From Methanobacteriota archaeon (lineage in GTDB: Archaea > Thermoplasmatota > Poseidoniia > Poseidoniales > Poseidoniaceae): DNA of 10,960 nt. Below the pieces are notes generated by a model, which had not been told where the DNA came from, searched no databases, and was given only the letters and a program-made list of their open reading frames with translations. Below, piece by piece: positions 1-6,024 of the stretch. The first letter of the stretch is position 1, and each line of letters opens with the position of its first letter. Where the stretch lies: the NCBI GenBank assembly GCA_018623995.1, contig JAAZUV010000036.1, positions 1-10,960 on the forward strand, written 5' to 3'. The position numbers and the translations under genes were made by a program.

Positions 1-211
1 AAAGGTGCATGAAGAACGCACCAATGCCGAATCCCTTAACGATTCCAACAACGATGAGGATTGCCCAAACCGCTGTGAGTGAAATTGGTGTGTCCGTACC
101 TGGCCACTCTTCGAAGAAAACAGCCCCAACTTCAAACAGTGTAAACAGCATCAGAATGATGAAGTTCCAGAAGTAAATGTCTTTGCCCATAATCAACTTG
201 TGTTCGCCCAT
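1..211 (-). CDS. coxD: Cytochrome c oxidase subunit IV (prokaryotic type), partial
   Basis: This is the small accessory membrane subunit of the haem-copper oxidase; in the family it stabilises the complex and carries no redox centre. The gene is cut by the window edge, leaving 70 codons from the N-terminus. The visible protein starts MGEHKLIMGKDIYFWNF. It has one hydrophobic segment at about residues 12-31, a short acidic turn (FFEEWPGTDTP), and a second segment from about residue 43 that ends in the family hallmark K-G-F-G-I-G-A-F-F-M-H-L. That matches the K...FFMHL pattern of the COX4_pro family. The ATG lies 9 nt after the coxC stop, and its GAGGTGA ribosome site overlaps that stop, so it is the last visible gene of the cox operon and probably co-translated. 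The identification rests on the motif plus context. The C-terminal third is not visible. Confidence 0.85.
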   Translation of the reverse strand, partial: MGEHKLIMGKDIYFWNFIILMLFTLFEVGAVFFEEWPGTDTPISLTAVWAILIVVGIVKGFGIGAFFMHL

Positions 212-215
212 AATT

Positions 216-222
216 TCACCTC
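216..222 (-). promoter_or_regulatory. Ribosome binding site of coxD overlapping the coxC stop codon
   Basis: GAGGTGA on the minus strand, 4 nt before the coxD ATG, shares bases with the TGA stop of coxC at 221-223. A ribosome finishing coxC would sit on this site, which suggests coupled translation. It also fixes the coxD start. Confidence 0.7.
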
Positions 223-1567
223 AATATAGATAGAATGCTGGGAAGATAACAACCCAAGCCAAATCGACAAAGTGCCAGTAGAGACCGAAGTATTCGATTC
301 CCTGTGCGTTCTCCTCGTCCCACTCAACCGTGTCGGCCTTGAAGATCATGTAGAGCATGACCAACAATCCAGCGAAGACGTGAACACCGTGTGCACCGGT
401 TGCCACATAGAAGATCGAACCTTGTTCTGTTCCGACGGTGAAGCCTTCTGCGATGAGGTGACTCCACTCAACCAACTTGAGAACAATGAACATTGTACCC
501 AATGCGAGGGTGATGATGAGGTAGTTGCGGATAGCTGCCTTCTTCGTTGGCATCAACTTGCCGAGCAAGCCACCAGGCGCCTTGTAATCGTGCGACTTGG
601 CAACCTTGAGTGCTAGAACAATGGTGTACGAGGAAATAATCAACGCAAAGGTGTTGACAGCTCCGGGAAGCATTGTCCAGAAGTCACCCGTTCCAGCAGC
701 ACCACCTGGTCGGAGGTAATCCGATGCGGTCATGACAACGGATTCACCTTCAGCAAGGGTGCACTTGCCATCATCGAGCGCCCACTTTGTGCACCACTCG
801 GTACGCATACGTAGGTAGGATGAGAAGAAGGTCGCGAAGACCATAACTTCAGACATCAAGAAGACCCAGATACCCGCCTTGCGGATGTGTTGTCCAGCAA
901 ACGGATCGGATGTTGCAAGTTGCTCACCGTAGCCGTTGAACGGTAGGTCCTCTCGCCACCAGTTGGCAATACCAACAGTGACGACCGTCAAACCAATCAT
1001 CGAGACCGAGAGGTCAGCGATGGTTCCCTTGGCACTTCCCATCATCAGACCATGCAGGCCGTCAGCGAAGTCTGGGAATCCGAGAAGGAACAACAGACAA
1101 CCAAACGAGAAGATGATCGGCGAAGCCGAACCATGATGTTCGTGATCGTCGTGACCGTGATGGTCATCGTGGTGCTCATCCGGTCGTGAGGAATTCATGA
1201 TTCCACTGATGACCAAGAAGGCTGTGAAAATGATTCCAACAAAGAGAATCGCCAATCCAGCAACTCGGTAGGTAAGGTAGGAGAGATGTGCATCAATCTC
1301 GTGATGATGGGCTTCTTCCTTGGCCTTGTAGAGATCAGCATTCTTGTCATCGCTTTGGATTTCACCAGCGTCGACAGCGTCCTGCCATTCTTTCTTGGCC
1401 TCGTAATAGTGGTCTTCTTCGTCTTCCCAGGTGTGATGCTTCATATCAGCAACAACAACACCGAGGCCAATGTAGGAGACAACGGCAAAACCGAGAATCA
1501 TACCTGCCATGATCAAAGCGCGCATCCAGACAGCGTTCTTGACGTCGCTGCCGCCTCCTCCGCCCAT
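221..1567 (-). CDS. coxC: Cytochrome c oxidase subunit III with two extra N-terminal helices and His-rich loop
   Basis: Subunit III of the A-type oxidase is an integral membrane protein without redox metals that stabilises subunit I and proton uptake. The protein is 448 aa, against roughly 260-300 for the usual seven-helix form. The canonical part is about residues 147-448: helices near 150-167, 182-202 (followed by NWWRE, the family WWRD position), 230-251 (SEVMVF), 297-320, 347-368, 386-409 (GAHGVHVFAGL) and 426-448 (YWHFVDLAW). In front lie a Gly run (residues 2-6), a helix at 16-40, a charged His-containing outer loop (41-100), a helix at 101-122, and a His/Asp-rich loop at 131-146. C259 and C269 sit in an outer loop and could form a disulfide. 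The ATG overlaps the coxA stop by one base (TGATG) behind a strong GGAGGAGA site, so this start is well supported and the extension is real. Confidence 0.95.
   Translation of the reverse strand: MGGGGGSDVKNAVWMRALIMAGMILGFAVVSYIGLGVVVADMKHHTWEDEEDHYYEAKKEWQDAVDAGEIQSDDKNADLYKAKEEAHHHEIDAHLSYLTYRVAGLAILFVGIIFTAFLVISGIMNSSRPDEHHDDHHGHDDHEHHGSASPIIFSFGCLLFLLGFPDFADGLHGLMMGSAKGTIADLSVSMIGLTVVTVGIANWWREDLPFNGYGEQLATSDPFAGQHIRKAGIWVFLMSEVMVFATFFSSYLRMRTEWCTKWALDDGKCTLAEGESVVMTASDYLRPGGAAGTGDFWTMLPGAVNTFALIISSYTIVLALKVAKSHDYKAPGGLLGKLMPTKKAAIRNYLIITLALGTMFIVLKLVEWSHLIAEGFTVGTEQGSIFYVATGAHGVHVFAGLLVMLYMIFKADTVEWDEENAQGIEYFGLYWHFVDLAWVVIFPAFYLY
1130..1177 (-). other. His/Asp-rich loop coding segment inside coxC
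   Basis: CoxC residues 131-146 read EHHDDHHGHDDHEHHG, with 8 His and 4 Asp in 16 residues, between the second extra helix and the first canonical helix. Assuming the usual CoxIII orientation, this loop faces the cytoplasm. Clusters like this often bind Zn, Cu or Ni; metal binding here is inference only. Confidence 0.7.
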
Positions 1568-3948
1568 CAGATCTCCTCCCCTGAGGTGGAGAGTACAGCA
1601 CTCACCACAGTGGATTTCTTGGCTGCATCACCTTTCTTCTTGCCTTTCCACAACTTCTCTTTCATCGAGTCTTCCGCATGGTGGCCGTAGATCTCGTTCA
1701 TGTCACGCTGTGTAGGGATGACGTGGAAGGAAGGTGTAGGTGGTGGCGAAGTGGTGGACCACTCGAGCGACCAACCGCCCCATGGGTCCTTGCCAGCCTT
1801 TTCGCCGTTCTTTCCGGAGTAAATGATGTTCCAAACCAAGAGCAGTTGGCTCAATCCGAAGATGAAGGCAAAGATGGAGATGGCCATGTTGTACTCGGCA
1901 AAGCCACTCTCAACAGTGTAGGAGTGTGTTCGACGAGGCATACCTTGGATACCAAGTGCGTGCATTGGCCAGAAGGCAGCGTTGTAGGAAGCAAATCCAA
2001 TCAAGAAGTGCCAGAGACCGAGCGTCTCGTTGAGCTTACGCCCAGTTGCCTTCGGGTACCAGTAGTAAACACCGGAGAACAGTGCGAATACCGTACCACC
2101 GATGAACACGTAGTGGAAGTGAGCAACGACGAAGTAGGAATCGTGGAAGTGTGTGTCAAGCCCTGCAACAGGGAAGAACATTCCAGAGATGCCACCGAGT
2201 GTGAAGGTGATGAGGAATCCAAGCGCCCAGAGCGTGTGGGTCTTCATGACCAGTGAACCGCCCCAGAGCGTCATCAACCAGTTGAAGATCTTCGCACCGG
2301 TTGGAATCGCAACCGCCATGGTGGTAATCATGAATGCAGCACGCCAGAATGGGTCCATACCCGAGGTGAGCATGTGGTGCCCCCAGACAATGAAACCGAC
2401 AATTCCGATACCGGCCATAGCGAAGACCATCGACTTGTAGCCGAAGATGGAACGTCGTGCACTCGTAGCCAATACTTCGGAAACGATACCAAAGGCTGGA
2501 ATGATAACAACGTACACTTCAGGATGGCCGAAGAACCAGAACAGGTGCTGGAACAGCAACGGATCGCCTCCGCCCGTAAAGAACGTCGAACCTATCGTAT
2601 GGTCAAACATCAGGAAGGCAACACCGATGATCAATGCTGGCAAGGACATGAACAGCATGAAGACGCTGACGAATGCAGACCAGGTGAAGAGTGGCATCTT
2701 CATCCATGTAATACCTGGAGCACGCATGGTGAACACCGTGGTGATGAAGTTGACACCACCAAGTGTCGATGATGCACCCAGCATCAGCATACCCGCAATG
2801 AACGCAGTCGTTCCAGCGTTCGCACCGTAATCTCCAGCGTTGTTGAGCGAGGAGTATGGCGGGTACATAACCCATGTAATGTCCGCACCTTCACCGGACC
2901 AAATTCCAGAGAAGATGAGTGGTGCAGAGAAGACGAGGAGCCAAAGTCCCATTGCGTTGATTCGAGGGAAAGCAAGGTCCTTTGCACCGATTTGGAGCGG
3001 TAGGACGTAGTTGAGGAATCCAGCGATCATTGGCATAGCACCAAGGAAAATCATCGTCGTTCCGTGCAAGGTGAAGAACGAGTTGTATTCCTGTTGCGTC
3101 AAGAAGTCGTTCTCAGGGAGAGCGAGTTGAATACGGAACAAGAGTGCAAGTACTCCGCCGACGAGGAAGAAGAAGAATCCGAACAAGAAGTACATGATAC
3201 CGACTTCTTTGTGGTCAGTTGTGGTCAACCAAGGCTTGAGGTAGCTCCAGAAACTTCCAACGGTGAAGGTTTCAGGGCTGCGTCGGTAAAAGACCCACAT
3301 GGTTCCGAGGAGGATGATCGAGATGGACAATCCAACAGCGGTCAAGAGGATGACCAATGGAGGAGCGCTTGGGCCCTTGGCTTCAGCGTTCAATCCAGGG
3401 ACAACAACGGTCTGAACGTTCCAGTAATCGTTGGCTGTGCCATCACCAGCGCCAGTTGCACCACCGCTGACTGCACCACCGCTGACGGCGTTACCGATGA
3501 TGGTCATCTCAACGGTAGCAGCATCGCTGACAGGTGCTTGGAACTCAAAGTCCCATGAACGGAATTTGTTTCCATCGTCGGTGTGTGTCAATCCACCATC
3601 AACCACTTGGCTGTAGGATGGATCGATGGTGGTAACGCTTCCACCGCCTTCGAGAACGATTCGGAATCCACCTTGGACACCGCTCCAACCTTGGGCTGGG
3701 TCGCCATTACCGTAGAGTGTCATCTCATCGTTGACGAGCGTGACTGTGAAGACGTAGGTCTCGCTTGCGTTGAAGGTTTCAGGAAGGCCTTCAACGAGGA
3801 TGGTAGTTGAACCATCATCGCCACCAGCGTGGCAGGAACAACCAGCGTTTCCAGCAGCACCAATTCCACCAGGAAGGGCACTAAACTGAGGGACAAGCAT
3901 CAGTGCAACAAGGAGCAGTGAAAGGATGCCGACAACGCGTCGTCGCAT
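1567..3948 (-). CDS. coxA: Cytochrome c oxidase subunit I fused to a secreted N-terminal Cys-x-Cys-His domain
   Basis: This is the catalytic subunit of an aa3-type, A1-family oxidase, reducing O2 at haem a3-CuB and pumping protons. Numbering from the ATG (793 aa): signal peptide about 1-25, Cys37-Ser-Cys39-His40, a beta-rich Reeler / choice-of-anchor V-like domain to about 185, an extra helix at 196-221, then the CoxI core from about 235. Ligands seen: H295 and H612 (haem a), H610 (haem a3), H475, H524 and H525 (CuB), Y479 in HPEVY (cross-linked Tyr), E477 and D324 (D-channel), K553 (K-channel), H602/D603 (Mg site), and R672/R673 (haem propionates). The tail is Lys-rich. The family is usually about 520-600 aa; the excess is the N-terminal domain. 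I chose ATG 3948, which overlaps the coxB stop by one base and lies 6 nt after GGAGGTGA, over the GTG at 3951, which lies too close to that site. The outer domain plus one extra helix leaves the core in its normal orientation. Confidence 0.97.
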   Translation of the reverse strand: MRRRVVGILSLLLVALMLVPQFSALPGGIGAAGNAGCSCHAGGDDGSTTILVEGLPETFNASETYVFTVTLVNDEMTLYGNGDPAQGWSGVQGGFRIVLEGGGSVTTIDPSYSQVVDGGLTHTDDGNKFRSWDFEFQAPVSDAATVEMTIIGNAVSGGAVSGGATGAGDGTANDYWNVQTVVVPGLNAEAKGPSAPPLVILLTAVGLSISIILLGTMWVFYRRSPETFTVGSFWSYLKPWLTTTDHKEVGIMYFLFGFFFFLVGGVLALLFRIQLALPENDFLTQQEYNSFFTLHGTTMIFLGAMPMIAGFLNYVLPLQIGAKDLAFPRINAMGLWLLVFSAPLIFSGIWSGEGADITWVMYPPYSSLNNAGDYGANAGTTAFIAGMLMLGASSTLGGVNFITTVFTMRAPGITWMKMPLFTWSAFVSVFMLFMSLPALIIGVAFLMFDHTIGSTFFTGGGDPLLFQHLFWFFGHPEVYVVIIPAFGIVSEVLATSARRSIFGYKSMVFAMAGIGIVGFIVWGHHMLTSGMDPFWRAAFMITTMAVAIPTGAKIFNWLMTLWGGSLVMKTHTLWALGFLITFTLGGISGMFFPVAGLDTHFHDSYFVVAHFHYVFIGGTVFALFSGVYYWYPKATGRKLNETLGLWHFLIGFASYNAAFWPMHALGIQGMPRRTHSYTVESGFAEYNMAISIFAFIFGLSQLLLVWNIIYSGKNGEKAGKDPWGGWSLEWSTTSPPPTPSFHVIPTQRDMNEIYGHHAEDSMKEKLWKGKKKGDAAKKSTVVSAVLSTSGEEI
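1572..1579 (-). promoter_or_regulatory. Ribosome binding site of coxC within the last codons of coxA
   Basis: GGAGGAGA lies 4 nt before the coxC ATG and encodes most of the terminal Gly-Glu-Glu-Ile of CoxA. It confirms the coxC start and implies coupled translation. Confidence 0.75.
3457..3486 (-). repeat. Perfect 15-bp tandem duplication inside coxA
   Basis: The plus-strand unit TGCACCACCGCTGAC occurs twice back to back (3457-3471 and 3472-3486). In the coding strand it gives two copies of Val-Ser-Gly-Gly-Ala in a Gly-rich loop near the end of the N-terminal domain, at about residues 153-165. The copies are identical at the DNA level, which suggests a recent in-frame duplication by slippage. 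Confidence 0.85.
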
Positions 3949-4925
3949 CACATTTCACCTCCATAGTCGTCGCCAGACGAGTCCTTACTCGTCTTCTTGA
4001 CGCCGGAGTCGTAGTCGCAGGTTGTGCCCTCTGGAGCGACGACCATGACCTGACCGGTCATGACGGAGTGCTGAAGACCACAGTACTCTGCACAGCGAAT
4101 TGGGAAGGTACCGGCATCGTCTGGCATGAAGTAGAGTGTTGTGCCTGCCTCAAGCCCTGGGACGAAATCTTCCTTCATTCCCCATTCAGGGACCCAGAAA
4201 GCGTGCTGGACACCTACGTTGCGCTCATCGCCCTCGATGCCCTTGGACTTCATGGTCGCATCAACGAGTTGGTCGCAAGGAACGATCATTGGCTCAGATG
4301 GAGTGATGAAGGTGTGGCCACGAGGAATGTGCTCCCATGTGTGAATCAAAGCACCTTCAGCATCGAAGACCTTGACGTAGGTGTGTCGACCAAGATCGTA
4401 GGTTGCTGTAATGGCCATGAGGCTTGAACCGTTGTTGATTTCATAGTCGGTCTTTTGGTTGTCGAGCTTGACCTCGATGCTCGCAGCATCTGCGTTACCA
4501 GAGGCGTCAACTTGCATGACGCCTTGGTCCCACTGAACATCGATTCCAGTGTCGGTGTCTTCCCATGTGAGTTGCTCAGCATAGTCGAATTCGAAATACC
4601 ATTGATAGGCGTTGATGTTGATTTCGAAGGAGTCCTCGGTGTCAGGGTTCCAAACGGCTGTGTTGGAGCCGAGGGCAAGAATGGTGAGCCAAACAACAAG
4701 GATGGTTGGAAGGATGTAGAACATGGCTTCCAGTTTCGTATTATGCCGATCCACAGGGAAGGCGCCAACCTCAATGTGGTCGAGTTTTGTGGTATCTGGT
4801 TCAACACCGTCACGGTAGCGCAGCATGGCGGTAAAGAGCCACCCAAAAGTGAAAATCGCTACAAGAATTGACCAGAACATGTATTTGTCGTAAAGGACGT
4901 AGAAAACGGTATCTTCCGCTGGCAT
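3948..4925 (-). CDS. coxB: Cytochrome c oxidase subunit II (CuA) with enlarged soluble domain
   Basis: This subunit takes electrons from the external donor at the binuclear CuA centre and passes them to haem a in CoxA. The protein is 325 aa: a short N-terminus without a separate signal peptide, helices at about 16-35 and 67-87, then an outer cupredoxin-like domain. The CuA ligands are H241 (in VQHAFWVPEWG) and C278, E280, C282, H286 and M289 in RCAEYCGLQHSVM. The aromatic electron-entry region is AYQWYFEFDY (106-115). From QWY to the first His ligand there are about 133 residues, against about 58 in the mitochondrial protein, so roughly 75 extra residues lie between these strands. C217 in this insert and C303 near the C-terminus are not CuA ligands and could pair. 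There is no fused cytochrome c domain, so the donor is a separate carrier. It is the first gene of the operon, preceded by a GGGTGC weak ribosome site. Confidence 0.97.
   Translation of the reverse strand: MPAEDTVFYVLYDKYMFWSILVAIFTFGWLFTAMLRYRDGVEPDTTKLDHIEVGAFPVDRHNTKLEAMFYILPTILVVWLTILALGSNTAVWNPDTEDSFEININAYQWYFEFDYAEQLTWEDTDTGIDVQWDQGVMQVDASGNADAASIEVKLDNQKTDYEINNGSSLMAITATYDLGRHTYVKVFDAEGALIHTWEHIPRGHTFITPSEPMIVPCDQLVDATMKSKGIEGDERNVGVQHAFWVPEWGMKEDFVPGLEAGTTLYFMPDDAGTFPIRCAEYCGLQHSVMTGQVMVVAPEGTTCDYDSGVKKTSKDSSGDDYGGEM
3955..3962 (-). promoter_or_regulatory. Ribosome binding site of coxA within the last codons of coxB
   Basis: GGAGGTGA sits 6 nt before the ATG at 3948 and encodes the Gly-Gly-Glu that precedes the final Met of CoxB. 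The spacing favours ATG 3948 over GTG 3951, which decides the coxA start. Confidence 0.75.
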
Positions 4926-5092
4926 GGTTGCACCCTGTTTAGAGGGGCGAGAGGGCCCACTTTAAGCGTTGGCGTAAAGCGGGCACCAGAGTGAAATTCT
5001 TCTCCTCAATTTTCTATCATATGAATGTATGTTATTTCGCAATTTCACACATCTTCAAGTGAGATTCCACCGTCCACGTTTTAGGTGCAACA
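4926..5092. promoter_or_regulatory. Divergent intergenic region between coxB and the Toprim gene
   Basis: These 167 bases hold the start sites of both divergent genes and no coding frame I would support. On the minus strand, CTTAAAG at 4960-4966 is TATA-like (archaeal box A) about 35 nt before the coxB ATG, which would give a short leader. An AT-rich stretch at 5008-5036 could serve the plus-strand gene. An 8-bp inverted repeat, GTGAAATT at 4991-4998 and AATTTCAC at 5041-5048, flanks the AT-rich core with 50 bp centre to centre. Promoter calls by eye are weak. Confidence 0.4.
4991..5048. repeat. 8-bp inverted repeat flanking the AT-rich core of the divergent promoter region
   Basis: GTGAAATT (4991-4998) and AATTTCAC (5041-5048) are exact reverse complements. 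Their centres are 50 bp apart, close to five helical turns. They could be paired operator half-sites for a regulator acting on coxB or the Toprim gene. Arms this short can also arise by chance. Confidence 0.4.
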
Positions 5093-5557
5093 ATGGACCC
5101 GACCAACACCATCGAGCGATTCCAGTCTGCTGGAAAAGCCTTGGGTGAGGCGAGGTACCGCAATCGCGAGGAAGGATTTGCTATCATCGTTGAAGGCCCG
5201 AGAGACAAAGCGGCCTTGCTCCGACTCGGTTTTGTAGGCCCCATCGAAGTGGTTAATCGCGGATGGGGAATGGACCGTTTGGCTGCGTACCTCTACGAAA
5301 CGTATGGAACCCGGACGAGCGACAGACGCTCGACCATGACGCTCCTGATGGATTGGGATCGGACTGGAGGGAAGTTGCAATCCAATCTTCGCCGCCGCCT
5401 CGAATCGTTTGATGTGATGATCGATGAGGAGCTTCGAAAGAATCTGATGAAGACGCTGAAACCCGAGACGAGAGTGGTCGAAAGTTTGGGTGGCTTAGCA
5501 GGCGCTCTCGTCCCTCACATGGACATGGAAGCCATCATTCGTCAAGATGAGGAATGA
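5093..5557 (+). CDS. Stand-alone Toprim domain protein (UPF0292-like)
   Basis: This is a 154-aa protein consisting mostly of one Toprim fold, the Mg-binding nucleotidyl-transfer/hydrolysis domain of primases, topoisomerases and RNase M5. The first motif is IIVEGPRDKAALLRLG (31-46) with catalytic Glu E34. The second is LLMDWDRTGGKL (84-95) with D87 and D89 and the Arg/Gly that follow, as in archaeal UPF0292 proteins. The C-terminal part (about 96-154) is helical and charged, with no zinc-finger or helicase domain, so it is not a full DnaG. The exact reaction is unknown; a role in nucleic-acid or RNA processing is inference. GGTG lies 5 nt before the ATG, and the gene ends 2 nt from the convergent lrp-like gene. 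It is divergent from the cox operon and shares only the promoter region with it. Confidence 0.85.
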   Translation: MDPTNTIERFQSAGKALGEARYRNREEGFAIIVEGPRDKAALLRLGFVGPIEVVNRGWGMDRLAAYLYETYGTRTSDRRSTMTLLMDWDRTGGKLQSNLRRRLESFDVMIDEELRKNLMKTLKPETRVVESLGGLAGALVPHMDMEAIIRQDEE

Positions 5558-5559
5558 CA

Positions 5560-6015
5560 TCATTCGTTGGGCGGAACGACGCGACCGTCCTCCTTGACCG
5601 TGTTCAAGACCACTTGTGTAAAGGAGCGCTGGACACCCTTCAGAGTGAAGACCGTCTTGGTCAAATCGTCGAGGTCTCTTCGACCTCGAACGCGTGCAAG
5701 GACCATCGAATCGTAATCGCCCGTCACATCGTACACAGCGAAGACTCGAGGGTCTGCAGCGATTTGTTGCTGAACATCGATCATCGAACCTTTCTGAATG
5801 CGCAGTCCTGTGATCACGGTCATGGTCCAGCCGATGCTTTCTGCATCGAGTAGAACGGTGTAGCCTTTGATGACACCCATCTCTTCGAGTCGTCGCAATC
5901 GATTGGTGATGGTCCCTTGAGCAACGCCAACACGTTTTGCAAGACCGCGTTGGCTGATGCGCGCATCTTCAAGCAGGGCTGCTAAGAGGTCACGGTCGGT
6001 CGTATCGAGGTCCAT
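5560..6015 (-). CDS. Lrp/AsnC family transcriptional regulator
   Basis: This is a 151-aa protein, the usual length for the feast/famine regulators common in archaea. An N-terminal winged helix-turn-helix (about residues 5-52) includes the recognition region SQRGLAKRVGVAQGTITNRL and the wing LEEMGVIKGY. The C-terminal ligand-sensing and dimer RAM domain (about 66-140) includes VTGDYDSMVLARVRG, the conserved G-D-Y-D turn at the effector pocket. Family members bind as dimers or octamers and respond to amino acids or other metabolites; the ligand cannot be read here. It starts 9 nt after the upstream membrane-protein gene on the same strand, so it is probably the last gene of that operon, yet I see no clear Shine-Dalgarno site. 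It could also have its own promoter inside that gene. The targets are unknown. Confidence 0.93.
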   Translation of the reverse strand: MDLDTTDRDLLAALLEDARISQRGLAKRVGVAQGTITNRLRRLEEMGVIKGYTVLLDAESIGWTMTVITGLRIQKGSMIDVQQQIAADPRVFAVYDVTGDYDSMVLARVRGRRDLDDLTKTVFTLKGVQRSFTQVVLNTVKEDGRVVPPNE

Positions 6016-6024
6016 GAGCAGACG

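Noticed and set aside
272..616. Plus-strand open frames opposite coxC, coxA and coxB (for example 272-616, 1678-2256, 3064-3558, 3903-4427)
   Set aside because: They lie antisense to genes with full sets of conserved catalytic residues, have low-complexity or charge-skewed translations, no family motifs and no ribosome sites; they are by-products of the codon use of the real genes.
3949..3951. GTG at 3951 as the coxA start
   Set aside because: It is only 3 nt after the GGAGGTGA site, while the ATG at 3948 has proper spacing and gives the same 1-nt TGATG overlap seen at the coxA-coxC junction.
5093..5557. DnaG primase or topoisomerase fragment
   Set aside because: The protein is complete with its own start and stop and matches small stand-alone Toprim proteins; nothing around it suggests a broken longer gene.
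5558..5559. Bidirectional terminator between the convergent Toprim and lrp-like genes
   Set aside because: The stops are only 2 nt apart, and I see no hairpin or T-run outside coding sequence to support one.
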